From the NCBI GenBank assembly GCA_023053575.1, contig JAKZAP010000021.1:12524212-12588211 (forward strand): a DNA stretch of 64,000 nt. The letters run 5' to 3'. Numbering within the stretch: the first letter of the stretch is position 1; each line of letters starts with the position of its first letter. The notes under the pieces were generated by a model, which worked only from the letters and a program-made list of their open reading frames with translations, did not search any database and was not told the origin of the DNA. The DNA is from Branchinecta lynchi (Eukaryota; Arthropoda; Branchiopoda; Anostraca; Branchinectidae). Positions 1 to 11,504 of this stretch are shown in pieces. The position numbers and the translations under genes are program-made.

Positions 1-230
1 TTCTCTTAAAAATAGTCGATTTTGTTCTTGGAAACAGTCGGTTTCTCTTAAAAAATAGTCGACTTTTTCTTAAGAATAGTGTGTTTTTTTTTCTCGAAAT
101 CAGCCGATTTTTTGTCAACAGAGTCGTTTTTGCTCAATAATTCAGTTGTTTTTATCTGCAAAAACAGTCGGTAAAAGTTACCAGACAGCCGGTAAATACT
201 TCCCCCCCCACCCCCAAACATTTTGGCTAG
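1..230 (-). repeat. Short-period AT-rich repeat with a C-tract edge
   Basis: Degenerate units of roughly 25-30 bp built around AAAATAGTCGATTTT-like words, ending in a run of C near 203-215. Its reverse complement resembles 14868-15085, including the same G-tract followed by a CATTTACGG-like edge. Two separated copies sharing both the units and the edge suggest a dispersed element with a minisatellite body. Boundaries are not defined. Confidence 0.5.
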
Positions 231-2790
231 TAACGTCTCTGAACTAATAGTTACTTTTGTTAGAAGGGATGCACGCTCAGATCATGAAATCTGCCACTGG
301 CTCCGTCCAGAAGATGAGTAGAAAGGGAACGTCCCCTGCAGCACACGCAGTTCTGGTGAACGTCCGAGTGGGCCCTCCTCACCGTTTAAAAATCTGCCAA
401 TTTCAAATCGGAATCATGCCTACCTCGTCCCTAGTGATTAGAGTGATAAGACTATCGTCAGTGTGTCTTCACCCGCCATCTCCTTCTCGCCACTGGTTTT
501 CGCCGTTACACGCAAATGACTTTTTTGTTTGTTTTTAACCTGCTAGGTTAACAGCGGTTTAAACAGCGGATAAACAAAATATAAATGATAAACAAAATAG
601 AACAAAACCTACTAACTACTGACACATTGACTAAAACAATTAGATAAGCTGAGGTGGGATGTTGTGGATTTTTTATATCGCGAAATCAGGTGTCTTTTTG
701 CAAACCAGGCGGATAAAAATAGGAAGAATCTTTCAACGCAGAGAGTGCAGAGATGCGCGATCCGATCATGAAAGCATTCGAATCCGAATCCAGGGCTGGG
801 TACGAATCCGGATCCACCATTTCACGCTGAAAAAAGCACTGATGCCGAAGGAAAATCATACGGTTGATTGGATGGCGTAAATCATATTTCTAGGTTTTCA
901 TGTGGGGTGGCTATAGGATAGATTTCCTCTCGGCAGGAATTTGCGGCTAGTTCAGCACAGTACCTTAAACAGCGTGGTAAAGTTGGGAAACAATTTAGAA
1001 ATTGTTGCAGATTCGTAAGATTCAGGGTTTGGAATCCGAATCCAGTTGGACAAGCAGAAGATTCCAATCCGGCCAGAAGGACGAATCCTGGTCGTATAGT
1101 GAGTGGAGATTTGCTTCTTCAGAGTTGAGACACGCCGTAAAGTAACAAAATCGAATGATTGGTGACAACCGAGTACAGTTTCTCAAGGGCCCTTTCATTC
1201 TATTTCCAGGGGTTAGCGACTTCGACTGCGTCTTCGTTGGTGATAATCTGTGAATAGCCTACTATTCATTTTTATTTGTATTTCAGAGCACTCCAGCTAC
1301 CACCTGAAGCGTGGCTAAGAATTTCTCTCCATAATGGCAGTATAACCTGGTTGGAAATCAAACCAAGCGGAAGCGTCGTGCTAAGAGCTATGGGAGACGT
1401 AGGACATATGCCTAAAGAAAAGATGACGACCACGTGATAGAATCCAGCTAAGCCTATTTTCTTTCCTTGATACTTTTTTTAGTGCACAAAGCTGTGCTGT
1501 GGTATTTTTATACCGGGTTTTAAAGCAGAGTGCATTTCGTCGCAAGTGAAATGAAGTTTCCGTCTATAGAAGAAAATTGCGTTTTTATGCAGGGAACCAT
1601 TTTGATATTAAAAGAAACATGAGTGAATATGGTGGCGAGTCCGGCACGACACATTCGGTCAACCTGAAACATGAGGAGGGTTTTCGCGATTATAGGCGAA
1701 GCCGGGATCACTTTCCAGTGGTTCTATTGTGGAATCCTCCCAGACTGTCAAAGTAATTCTGTGTTAAAAAAAGAAAATAACCTGTCTTTAGTTAAACTTA
1801 AAGGGATCCTTTTGACTCTCTGTCCCTTCAAGAAGCGATTTCCACGCCGATGATTTGAATTTGTTCTCGTTAAAAATCGTAGGCAAGTTACAAAATTTTG
1901 ATCAGAAAATTTTTCCTGCCTAATTACTGTTTTACCGGAAAAAAAGAGAGACAGAGACAGAGAAAGGTTTAATTACACAACATTCGTAGCTCAGTGGCTA
2001 ATTTTATGTTGGACTACAAAACATGTTATAATAGACTATTATACAAGGACGTAAAAAGGGCACGAAAGAGTTCTGGTTATAGCTATTTGTCCGAGCACGC
2101 ACAGGCAGAAGTTTTAGTTTCTGTCTCGTGCGGCTGACTGTCGGGGCTTCTCGGGGTAAAATTTCACCGTGAGCAGGGTTAGACAGCAGCATTTTGCCAA
2201 ACCTCAGGATAAGGTCACCCAACCGGAGTTCCAGACTTTGGAGTTCAAGGGTTGCGGGGGTATCGTGGTAGGAATGTCGCTGTTACTCCGGAGGATCCTG
2301 GTTTTCCCGTTTCTGGACCGACTCCAGTTTCTGCATTAAATAGGCGGTTCTTAATACTGAAGGGCCCCAGACAGGACATTTGCCTGCTGTGTCCAAAGGC
2401 GTTTTTCGCTTTCCGACGGAGGGTCTTTAGCTCGGTTGTGGCTCGAAAAGAGTATTTCCGCGGTCGTTTGTGCGGCCCGCAAGCTTGTTTCCGGAACCAA
2501 ACAAGATTTTTTGTAGTTGGAATCCGGCACACAACTTTCGAGGTGATTTTCGATTCTGTGGCTCGAATTTGACCAATTTAGCAGCAAAATAAAGTCTAAA
2601 TAATAATATTAACTACTTTATCAAGCATTTAGAAATAAAACCGAGGATCATTTTTCCGCAGAATGGTGAGGACGTAAGGCCTTAAGTTCTATTTATTGGG
2701 AGTTTATCTGGATTGTTTTATTTTCGTATATTTGAATTTACTGCCATAAAAATAGACAAATCGGTGTTCCTGCGAGTTTCAACTTGTGGC
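231..2790. other. Unassigned non-coding DNA
   Basis: No coding region, RNA gene or clear mobile-element terminus is recognised. Open frames of 60-106 codons occur on both strands but overlap each other (for example around 2250-2590) and show no conserved motif, so I treat them as chance. The composition is ordinary for the window. Confidence 0.5.
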
Positions 2791-2796
2791 TCGACT

Positions 2797-3245
2797 GTGT
2801 GGCACCAAGAACAAATAATCAGATAGAACCTCCGTCTTTAGTCCCATGCAACGACTATGAATACCCCGACAAAACTGAGAGGACCTAGAGGTATCTACTC
2901 TAGAGTAAATTTGAGTTTTTGAGCTGATCTTGATACCCATTTACTCATCTTCCGTCTTCGCCATTGCTCGTCGCAGAGAAAAAAATGTAGGAGGCGTACT
3001 CCGCGCGCTGACCCGCTCTGGAGCGCGTCCATAGAACCAATCAGCTTTGACTTCTACTTTTCCTCAAGGCGACTTCACAGCGATTTAGCTATTTGTAGAG
3101 GTAACGAAACGTGATGTGGTGCGAAAGCTACTAACCTGCGCTTGTTCGCAGCGGACAGGGTACGGGGAAATATTTGACTCTTCATAGCCATATTACAGAG
3201 ATAGGGAGACGAAGGTTCTATCAGATTATTTGTTCTTGGCACACA
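2797..3245. mobile_element. MITE-like element with ~38-bp terminal inverted repeats
   Basis: The left end (2797-2836) and the right end (3207-3245) are inverted copies of one another, sharing AGAACAAATAATC and a flanking ACCTCCGTCT-like word, with a 2-bp indel and a few mismatches. The interior has no protein-like frame. Related end sequence recurs at 38780-38990 and 60995-61077. A target-site duplication is not obvious, so the superfamily is unknown. Confidence 0.6.
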
Positions 3246-4420
3246 ATCGTGTTTCCGCGACAAACACTCAGAAGTGTGTAGCCCACAATTGTGCCGCGGA
3301 CAAATTCCTCAAGCTAGATAAAGTGAACACTACTTCGTAACGCTGTGATTGAAATTATGCTGACATCCAAGATAGAAATTTTATAAAATTTTAAATCACG
3401 GATTGTAAAGAATACGCGAAGGATGCGTCAAGACAAGAGCTGCGGACTTGTTATTCGCCGACAACATAAATGATCTCCATGATACGATGAGATAAAATGG
3501 ACAAGGAGACTATACTAGCGCGCAAGCGCACCTGTTGGCAAACAACATTTGCAGTGTCGGCCTGCATGAGATCCTCTGTAAGGGGAACCAAAAATTGTCT
3601 CTGAAACGGCTTGTTTTGTTCCCTTAAGATGGGTGCCCAGACAACGCGAATTCGCGTTCGCCTAGGCGAGTTTGACGTCGCTAGCGGAAAAAAATTCTTT
3701 TCGCTAGGCACAAATTTCAGATTGCGCTGAAGAAATTCGAGAAATCAACAATCAACCTGGCCAAAGTAGAGTATATAACCAGATATAGGGTATATAAGCA
3801 CAAAGTTGACTTTTCTCCCTATTTTCTTTCTAGTCCTACGTATTGTATCGACGTATAAGTATCTAAGGCGCATTCTCGCCGTTCAAATTACATTTTTTGC
3901 TGGTGTTGTTGCATGTAAAATTATTTAAAAACAATCAGAATAAACAATACCAAAAATAAAGTGTATCCAGACTAATTTCGTCATCTGCGTATTTAATTAA
4001 GTAAGTATTTATTCGTGAGTAAACCAAACAAGGTATTTCACCCAATTTCTTCATCTGCGTATTTATTTTTAGAAGAAAATCCATTTTGGAAGCATTCCCC
4101 GTATTCTCGTTGTTTTCCGTACGTGGAGTCCGCGTGGAGTGACTCCCTCTATTCTCGCCGTTCTCTTCGATTCCCCGAGGAGTCGGGGAACGGCGAGGTC
4201 ACGCCTCTAGTCCTGGCGAATTCGTTCGAGTATTCGCTGCCAGTGGGGTCTACGAAACGAATTCTCTGAGCGGCGCGAAAGAACAAAATCCGTTGGCGGA
4301 AAAAAATCGCGTTATGTGTGCACCTTTTTTTAGACGTTCAGCATTTACGGCGAAAGAACGTGATTCGTGGTCTCTGAATAGGGATGACATGCATTGATAG
4401 TAGTGAAATGAAAAACAGAA
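3246..4420. other. Unassigned non-coding DNA with a CG-rich patch
   Basis: No gene is recognised. The stretch 4080-4290 is richer in CG dinucleotides than its surroundings and has an 84-codon open frame without recognisable motifs. At 3650-3690 there is a palindromic TTCGCCTAGGCGA-like word followed by a CGTCGCTAGCGGAAAAA-like string, which recurs in similar form at 20577-20616. Confidence 0.4.
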
Positions 4421-4422
4421 GT

Positions 4423-4495
4423 GCTCCTCAGCCGGGATTCGAACCCAGGAACTTCGGCTTTCTGTGTGACTGGCCTGCCATTGAGCTACAGAAGG
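4423..4495 (-). repeat. tRNA-like sequence in a dispersed repeat (copy 1)
   Basis: Read on the minus strand this has a pol III A-box TAGCTCAATGG (4478-4488) and a perfect B-box GGTTCGAATCC (4435-4445), with a good T-stem. The acceptor stem has two mismatches, the D-stem one, and the anticodon stem does not form. It is therefore a tRNA-derived repeat rather than a working tRNA gene. About 30 bp further along the plus strand (about 4528-4590) lies a ~55-bp segment shared with the second copy near 59.4 kb. Confidence 0.6.
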
Positions 4496-4599
4496 GCTTA
4501 TGAACGCAGGTCAGAAACCACTACAACAGTCAGATAGAAGCGGGTCATAGGAATAGTGATCACGCCGAAGGCAAATTCACGACATGTAGTCGTTTTATA

Positions 4600-5747
4600 G
4601 GATACAGTACTTGTTTAATGTACTTACGGTTTAGTGTTATGAATTGTAAAACTTGAACTTGAACTAGTCTTCACTTTAAAAAGCCTCTCCTTTTATCAGT
4701 TGCGCATCACCGATTTCGGACATTTTTATTCCTAATTCGGAGAATTAAAATCCCAATTTGGAGAGTTGTAATCCGATCCAGGATTAAGACGCTAGAATAC
4801 AAAATAGTGCAGAGTATACTGCAATTCTAGATTTCAGTTTATTGCTCATCGTTCAATCTTCTATTTTATACTATCTGATTATAATTCTATAAACGTCAGA
4901 TTACTTCCGGTATTAGTGATTCTAGCACAGCATTCGAGGAAACAACCTGAATAGATAATTTGACATGTGGAAAAAACAGGTGTTTCAATAATCAGTTTGG
5001 GACAATCTTTGTTTCATCGTTTTCGTCAGTTCATTCCTGGTGCAAGTCCTCTATATTTGGAGGGTTTTTAGCTCTGCGGAGCTTTTCTATTCTCTTGGAC
5101 AAAGGTTATGATTGGCTCAAGCCAAAAAGTACTGACAAGGTTGCACCTGAAGTCAGTATTTTACGCGTTTTCACAGAAAATCAATAGCTTGGAAGTTCGT
5201 GTTGTATCAGAGTTTTAGTGACAGGTTTCGATACTGAAAAGAGAACTGATGGCTATAGCTCACGAGGTAGGCCAATTTAAATAAAACACAACTTATTATT
5301 AATGCATTTTGCGTGAAGCTTTTAGCTTGTCAGAATTTATCACTTAATTATCTTAATCGCAATTTATTTTTACAGTGGTGCTATGATGTGTTCGCGGGGA
5401 ATCTTTTCGGCAATGGCGTTTTGTCGGTAAATTTGCTAGGTCTTTTTGGTAAAATCAGGGCTTGCTCCCCCACCCCCAACAAAAATGGGCTGATTTCGCC
5501 ATTGAATGAATTACGTATATTCAATAATGTATAAAACGGAGATGTCAGCTACGATGCTTTGGCAGCGATATTTCGGACCTTCTTGGCAAGGGTCCTCGTC
5601 AGGCTGTCAATCTTAGGAATCAACTTCGGGTAAGGAAAAAAAAAATAGATATTACGATTGATAGAAGAAGTTTGGGTTGGTTTCAATTTCTCCTACTAGG
5701 ACTTTCCTCGGATTATATTTTCAGTTTGTTTAACACACTTGGGGTTC
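4600..5747. other. Unassigned AT-rich non-coding DNA
   Basis: No supported feature. Open frames of 73-75 codons near 4960 and 5313 show no family motif and no neighbouring splice structure that would connect them to the downstream transporter gene. Confidence 0.4.
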
Positions 5748-6990
5748 TATGGCACTTGCCTTCCGGCCAAGTGCAACATACCAATCACTTTTCCGTCGGT
5801 CGGTCTGTCGGCCGGTCGGTCAGTCCGATGATCGTGAGTTAGAACACTTCCAGATGACTTCCAGATGTGTTAGGTCGACGAAACATGGCAGGCGTATTAG
5901 GGACTCGACCGTATTCACTTATGAAAAGTTATTTCCCCGATCCGACTACCGTGGGGGAGTGGAGGGAGGAGAAATATGGAATCTTGATATGTGTCTAAGA
6001 TTAGAACGGGTGATCGGATCTCTATGAAACTTGTTTTGGGAAATAACTCGTGTACTGATTTCAAGTTTGGACCGGATCCGATGACTTTGGTTGTGTTGAA
6101 GGGAGGTACCGGAAATCTTGTGACACGGTCAGAGTGGAGGGATCGAGATGAAACTTGGTGGGAAGGATAAGAACGAGCCCTATAGATACATCTTCTATAC
6201 AGCCGGGCCGGGATCCGGGCACTGTTGGGGGAGTTGAAGGGGGGTCCGGAATTCTGGTGATGGCAAGTGTTAAGATACTTCGAGTTTTTTTAGGAGGATG
6301 AAATTTTGCTGGCTCGACAAGATTGACTTAGAAATAGTCACTCCCAGAACCGACCATTCTAGGGGGAGTGGGGAGAATAAAGGGAAGGAAAATCAGTGAA
6401 ATTGATGTATGCATAACTTTCGAACCGGTGATCAGATCTTAATGAAACTTTATAATTGGGAATAGTATATGCCTTTGACGTGTTTCATTTTTGCCTCAAG
6501 GGTTTTGCCAACAAATGAATTTCTAGTCCCCTTAAAGTGCGTATCTTAACCGCAAAGTGAAAACAAATTATTTGGTTCAAACGATAAATTTTCATGATAT
6601 ACAAGGGCCCACGATCATCTTTACCTCAAGGGTTTTTCTTACAAATGAATTCCTTAAAGTACTCATCTTAACTGCAAAGTAAGAAAAATACTTTTTAGCA
6701 AACGATACATTTTAATGATCCGCAAGGGCCCATGCTCATTTCTGCCTCAAGGGTTTTGCTTACAAATGCATATCCAGCCCCCTTAAAGTGCGCATCATTA
6801 CCGCAAAGTGTAAACAAAAAAAAACTTTCGACTAAACGATACATTTTCATGATCCCCAAGGGCGTATGAACATTCGTGGCTCAACAGTTTTATTTAAAAA
6901 GGATTACAGTAAACCACGAGTTCACGAATTCCCACAGTCATCCTCAGACCAAACTTTGCAAGTGCCAAATGAGCTTCTAGCTCTTATTTG
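5748..6990 (+). mobile_element. Family 2 hairpin-ended repeat, copy a
   Basis: It opens with a hairpin (TATGGCACTTGCC, loop, GGCCAAGTGC) and closes with AAGTGCCAAATGAGCTTCTAGCTC and TTATTT. The 3' part thus repeats the 5' hairpin arm in inverted sense, followed by a small GAGCT/AGCTC hairpin. The first half is ~145-bp units marked by ATGAAACTTGG-like words and a G-rich patch (GGGGGAGTGGAGGG). The second half (from about 6490) switches to ~121-131-bp units marked by CTCAAGGGTTTTGC. No transposase-like frame is present, so it would be non-autonomous. Confidence 0.65.
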
Positions 6991-7335
6991 ACGAATTTTG
7001 GGGTCGCTTTCACTGTTTTCTAATTGTGATTAGAAAACATCTAACATGCGGTTAATGGCTCTCGCGGTACTTGGTGGAAAATCGTTTAGTGTTTCAACTA
7101 AAGACAAACTGTATACGTAAGACACTAATTACTTATCATTGAAGTTTACAGCAACAACAGTAAATTACTTGAATTAAATGCACAAATTCGCACTTTGGAG
7201 CGAATGGTAGGGTAGCGAAGACAAAGTATTTTACCAGCTGTTTCATATCGCGTCGACATTTCGCGGCATTAATACCTCGTAAAATGACTTAAAGCTTAAC
7301 TGAAAAGCCAACTTATATTTGTATCATTTAACTGA
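6991..7335. other. Unassigned spacer between family 2 copy and LINE 3' end
   Basis: Nothing recognised: no open frame of note and no terminal repeats. Confidence 0.35.
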
Positions 7336-7430
7336 ATATTTATTTATTTATTTTATTTGATCTAATAAAACGGCCAACTTGGGCCATACTAAACAACTAA
7401 CAATAAATATTAACAACTAAAAACAATAAT

Positions 7431-10316
7431 CTACCCAACATCAAATACTGAATACAGCTCACGGTTCCATGCCATCCACAGAGGTAAGGATAACCGCATG
7501 TTTGGGCCCGAGAGAATCACAAGGAGTGGATTACTGGACCGGAGGATCCGGGTCTGGAGAGAGAAGATAGACCGACGCCTGAGTTCCCCAAAAGAAGGAA
7601 GACCCTCACCGACAAACATCCCGGAAGCACTACAGTTCCAAGGTAGACCATGTAGCCACCGGAATGAATTGTTATAAAGAACTCTAAAAGTATTCTCGCA
7701 TTTCACAGATGTAGAGTGGGTTAGTGACAAACAATACAGTGGAGTACAGTAAGCCCTGAAAAGGAAAGTTTTAACTGAAGAATCACAACTAGAGAACTTT
7801 CTAATAAGGATATTAGCACGGACACACAGTGATCGGGACACCACTGAAACATGGAGGTCGTCTCTAAGTGAACTGCAGAAAGTATATCCCAAATACTTAA
7901 AAGACTGTACAAACACAAGCGGTACTCCAGATAGGATAGCAGTAGGTATGTGCTTGAGAGACATGCCAGGTGGGATGAACGCCATACAAAAAGTCTTTTT
8001 TGTATTGTAGATTACATCATTAGCCACGGCAAACCGGTCACAGACAGCCAGAAGCTTGTTCAGGGCTGCCACAGTTGGGGCAAGAATGGCAAGGTCATCT
8101 GCGTAGCTAAGGTTATTAAAGCAAAAACCCTGCACAAAGCAACCAACACCAATATTAGCCAACGAAACATTTAGTTCATCCACATACAGGTTATATAATA
8201 AAGGAGAAAGGACACCACCCTGTCGAACACCATTAAGAACAGAGAATGGCAGGCTTAGTATACCTCCCCACTTTACACGAAATCTCTGTGTTTGGAACCA
8301 AGCAGCCAATGTACCCACAATACGAGGGTCCACACCCCGCGAGACCATCTTAAAAAGAAGCTTCTCGTGGTTGACCCTATCGAACGCCGCCTTTGCATCA
8401 ATAAAACAAACGAATACAGGGCTTGAGAACAACCAGAAATACTGTATAACTGTCTTCAAAATAAAAACACAAAACTCAGTAGAAGACTTTTCCTTGAATC
8501 CAAACTGATATTGGGATGAACTTATACTAGGTTGAAGTAAGTTATACAGACATTTCTCAAATAATTTTGACACTACTGCTGCCAGAGCAATCGGACGATA
8601 GTTAGCCAAAGCCGTCATATCCCCAGTCGGGCACTTAGGTACAGGCACAAGGCAAACTTCAGCCAGAGCCCCAGGAACAAACTGGTGAATTAAACACCCA
8701 TTAAAAAGCAAAGAAAGAACACACACAAGAGAAGGCCCAGCATGCTTTAAATGGTTAGCGGAAACACCATCAAGTCCACCAATCTTACTACCGGAGAGCC
8801 CAGAAATCGCTTTAGTAACTACATCAAGCGAAATCAGCTGCTCTCCAGAATTTAGGAGAGAATCAGATGCCGTTGCCGCTATATACTGAGAAGAATTAGA
8901 TTTCACAGAAGAAAACACACCACAGAAATGGCTCCGCCACAACTCAGTGATAGCTAGAGACCCAACAGCATTCTCTACTCTATCAACAACTTTTGGAGAA
9001 AAAGGCTGCTTAGACTTCGATACAGCCTTCCAAAAAGTAGTAAACTTTGCGGACCTAAGGCTATCCGCCAGAGCTCTCGCCCTCAACATAGTAGAATTCC
9101 TTTTACACCAACGAAGGGCTCCTCGAAACTTACCATTAAGCGATCTTCGAATAAGGTCAAATTGATCTCCAGTCAACCTACCATGTGAAATCCACGTTAG
9201 GAAGGCCTCCTTGGCTGAACGATAGTAGTACCGCACATGCGTATTCCAGCCTGGTATTATTTCATTATTACGATTAGTTATACCAGAAGGAAGACCAAAC
9301 CCAGGCAAAGTTTCGCATGCAGAAACTATAAGGATAGACACAATAGTAAAATACAGATACTCAAGCTTCTTAGAATGATCACTACTCACACAGAAACTAG
9401 AAGAACAAGAATAAAGAGATGCAATATCAAGGCCCAAAATCCTCCGGTCCACACGCTCAGCATAAGCCTTTATCTGGGACGTAGACGCCTTAGCCCAATC
9501 CACTCTGGGAGGGGAAATAACAGGGGGGTCAGAAGGAACATTCCGACAAATATTATCAGGGGAACTAAAGGGTAAACTAAACACTAATGGAAAATGATCA
9601 GACCCAAATACATCATACATTATACGCACTTCACTCAATAATGGATGAAGCGAATCAGAACAAACAACATGATCTAACCACGATGTATTCCCGATCGGAC
9701 TCATATATGTGAAAGAAGTAGGATCAAGGGACACCCGATCTGAAATCGTAAGGTTATTATGAGCCACAAACTCCTCAAGTTCCTTATTAAATAGCGTATC
9801 ACCAGTCGAGTTCGCATTGAAGTCACCAACAAAACAAACCTGGGAAAAATCACCGCACAAAGAAGAGGCTAGCCTACCAAGGTACAACCGGAATTCCGAC
9901 AGGTTTTCTTGTGTGCACACAGGCATGTATACATTGACAAAAAGACTACTGTTACCATTAATCAGAATATTCACTGGTTGAAGGCGGTCATCTGCAGGTA
10001 CTGGGAATGACAAGCATGAACTAAAGCCAGCTCGACATAAAATCGCCAGACCGCCTTTTGGTCTACCACGCAGTAGACCGTCACCGGCACGCGACGCGGA
10101 AACACCAAACGCAATGAAATCAGCGTGTATAGCACCCAAAAATGTTAAATCGAAATCCATTAACATAGTTTCCTGAAGAAAAATAATATCACAACATTCA
10201 CAAAGTGCCTTCACTGCCTCCACGTTGTGTTTAACTGAGTGGCAGTTAAACGACGCAAACCTAATCTTACTAAGCATTGGGGCTTGAAGTAGGAACACCG
10301 GAGACAGTTGGAGCAC
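7431..10316 (-). CDS. LINE ORF2: apurinic-type endonuclease plus reverse transcriptase
   Basis: 961 residues. The N-terminal third is an endonuclease/exonuclease/phosphatase fold: FNCHS (about 23-27), QET (48-50), GDFNAN (164-169) and the catalytic SDH (239-241). The reverse transcriptase spans about 550-800, with FIDAKAAFDRV (about 638-648), GVRQGGVLSPLLYNLY (696-711) and the catalytic SYADDLAIL (YADD at 738-741), then a FKYLGY motif. The C-terminal 120 residues have no recognised domain. The protein would nick chromosomal DNA and copy the element RNA by target-primed reverse transcription. The start overlaps the end of ORF1 by about 47 nt in another frame, as is common in bicistronic LINEs. 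No internal stop or frameshift is seen. Confidence 0.92.
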   Translation of the reverse strand: MLQLSPVFLLQAPMLSKIRFASFNCHSVKHNVEAVKALCECCDIIFLQETMLMDFDLTFLGAIHADFIAFGVSASRAGDGLLRGRPKGGLAILCRAGFSSCLSFPVPADDRLQPVNILINGNSSLFVNVYMPVCTQENLSEFRLYLGRLASSLCGDFSQVCFVGDFNANSTGDTLFNKELEEFVAHNNLTISDRVSLDPTSFTYMSPIGNTSWLDHVVCSDSLHPLLSEVRIMYDVFGSDHFPLVFSLPFSSPDNICRNVPSDPPVISPPRVDWAKASTSQIKAYAERVDRRILGLDIASLYSCSSSFCVSSDHSKKLEYLYFTIVSILIVSACETLPGFGLPSGITNRNNEIIPGWNTHVRYYYRSAKEAFLTWISHGRLTGDQFDLIRRSLNGKFRGALRWCKRNSTMLRARALADSLRSAKFTTFWKAVSKSKQPFSPKVVDRVENAVGSLAITELWRSHFCGVFSSVKSNSSQYIAATASDSLLNSGEQLISLDVVTKAISGLSGSKIGGLDGVSANHLKHAGPSLVCVLSLLFNGCLIHQFVPGALAEVCLVPVPKCPTGDMTALANYRPIALAAVVSKLFEKCLYNLLQPSISSSQYQFGFKEKSSTEFCVFILKTVIQYFWLFSSPVFVCFIDAKAAFDRVNHEKLLFKMVSRGVDPRIVGTLAAWFQTQRFRVKWGGILSLPFSVLNGVRQGGVLSPLLYNLYVDELNVSLANIGVGCFVQGFCFNNLSYADDLAILAPTVAALNKLLAVCDRFAVANDVIYNTKKTFCMAFIPPGMSLKHIPTAILSGVPLVFVQSFKYLGYTFCSSLRDDLHVSVVSRSLCVRANILIRKFSSCDSSVKTFLFRAYCTPLYCLSLTHSTSVKCENTFRVLYNNSFRWLHGLPWNCSASGMFVGEGLPSFGELRRRSIFSLQTRILRSSNPLLVILSGPNMRLSLPLWMAWNRELYSVFDVG

Positions 10317-10644
10317 TGCTACCAGGGTCCACTTTCCTAGGTTCGTAGAATGTTCTTACGTAAATTCCTGCTGGCCAAAAGTTGGGCTCCATGAGCAAGT
10401 TTCGCATGACAGCAGGGACAATCACTTTAAACGAGGCACTAGACTGGCTCTTCGTAGCAATCCTTTCGCACTCCACAATGCACTTAAGCTTACTCGAGAT
10501 AGCTCTGGCCAGCGTATCCGCATCGGTTTCAGGTACAAAACGGCTCACAAATAAGCGGCTAACCCTTGTCTGTAGAATTGATTTAATGCCAGGATTAACC
10601 AACTTAACATTTGAACCGATAGTTACTTTAGGAACCGCATCCAC
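10270..10644 (-). CDS. LINE ORF1 fragment (C-terminal part)
   Basis: 124 residues, open for about 14 further codons upstream until a stop. The central part (RLFVSRFVPETDADTLARAI, then SSASFKVIVPA and FWPAGIYVRTFYEP) resembles the C-terminal RNA-binding-like segment of many arthropod LINE ORF1 proteins; this is my recognition of the pattern and has not been searched. It overlaps the ORF2 start. No zinc knuckle or coiled coil is visible, consistent with loss of the N-terminal part. The first base is GTG, so the listed start is not a reliable initiation site. Confidence 0.6.
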   Translation of the reverse strand: MDAVPKVTIGSNVKLVNPGIKSILQTRVSRLFVSRFVPETDADTLARAISSKLKCIVECERIATKSQSSASFKVIVPAVMRNLLMEPNFWPAGIYVRTFYEPRKVDPGSSAPTVSGVPTSSPNA

Positions 10645-10859
10645 TAGCTTAGCCTTACTGTTATATACTGTACTATTTGGATTGTGTTAGGGATTTTATT
10701 TTCACTGTTTGCTCTATACCTTCAGAATACTTACGACCGTCCGCACAACGCAAAATTCTACTATGACGCGCAACATTTGAATTTCATTACAGACGCGGCT
10801 TTTCAGAGGCCTTTTCAGTGGCACTGCGTTAAGATGATTAGCGTGAATTGCGGATCAAC

Positions 10860-11230
10860 AAAGTAACGCATTTTCATCAGGTCTTCAAGCCTCTTTAAGT
10901 GAATAAGAGATGGGTAACTAGGTTGTCCTATCTCAGCTCTTTTCGGTCAAACTTTAAAGCACACCTTGCACTAATTAATGTTTATTTTCCAGTATTTAAA
11001 ACTATCTGAATACTGTAGAATTAAGCTCTGCTTTCAAATTATCCCCGGCTTTGGCTGTTTTAAGCATTTTCCCAGAGCCATTGACTTGTAGCAAACACTC
11101 GGCAAAATTCGTATAACCAGTTTTAAGCATCAATAGCATGAAATGCGAACGGTCGTCGGGAGTCAGTGCACATTGAGACGGTGCCAAGATTGAGGTGGCT
11201 TTTAGCGGGTTCAGAATGTAACGTATGAAA
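10860..11230 (-). repeat. Dispersed repeat R5 (copy 1) with coding-like segment
   Basis: Its reverse complement resembles 24600-25190 and, in part, 29565-29790. The minus strand carries a 61-codon frame (11002-11187) whose segment MLLMLKTGY...GSGKMLKTAKA is preserved as a similar frame in the 24.7-kb copy. A conserved frame between copies may mean a decayed coding region of an unknown element. Identity and ends are not established. Confidence 0.5.
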
Positions 11231-11504
11231 TTTGGGTCTCCGGGTTTAAGAATTAATGAATGCAGTTAAGGTAGCATTTTCATTGGCATTGTTGGTATGA
11301 GGACTCCTTTAACATCAGTGACATCAGTACCAGGATCTTTCGGAGTAAAGGGGATCAGTTTTAAAGGGCAATGTGTTGCTTCTTCCCGATATCCTGGAAA
11401 GGTTACACAGGTTATAGTCAATGTATGTAATTATGGGGATAGAACGTTGAAGTGCCATACAATTATGCAGAGAGGTTCCATAGCCGCACAGAAGTATTGC
11501 TTTT

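Larger units (their letters stand above)
7336..10690 (-). mobile_element. APE-type non-LTR retrotransposon (LINE), probably 5'-truncated
   Basis: A minus-strand element carrying a partial ORF1 and an intact ORF2. Its 3' end lies near 7336-7365, where the minus strand reads as TAAA-like repeats, a typical simple-repeat LINE tail. ORF1 is open only back to a stop codon at about 10690, so the 5' end seems to be missing part of ORF1. The undamaged 961-codon ORF2 suggests a young copy. Clade assignment needs a tree. Confidence 0.8.

Noticed and set aside
2004..2587. Overlapping frames of 72-106 codons on both strands
   Set aside because: No motif, mutual overlap, and no sign of conserved coding sequence.
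4423..4495. A functional tRNA gene
   Set aside because: The A-box and B-box are good, but the anticodon stem fails and the acceptor stem has mismatches; a relative at 59.4 kb shares flanks, so it is a dispersed repeat.
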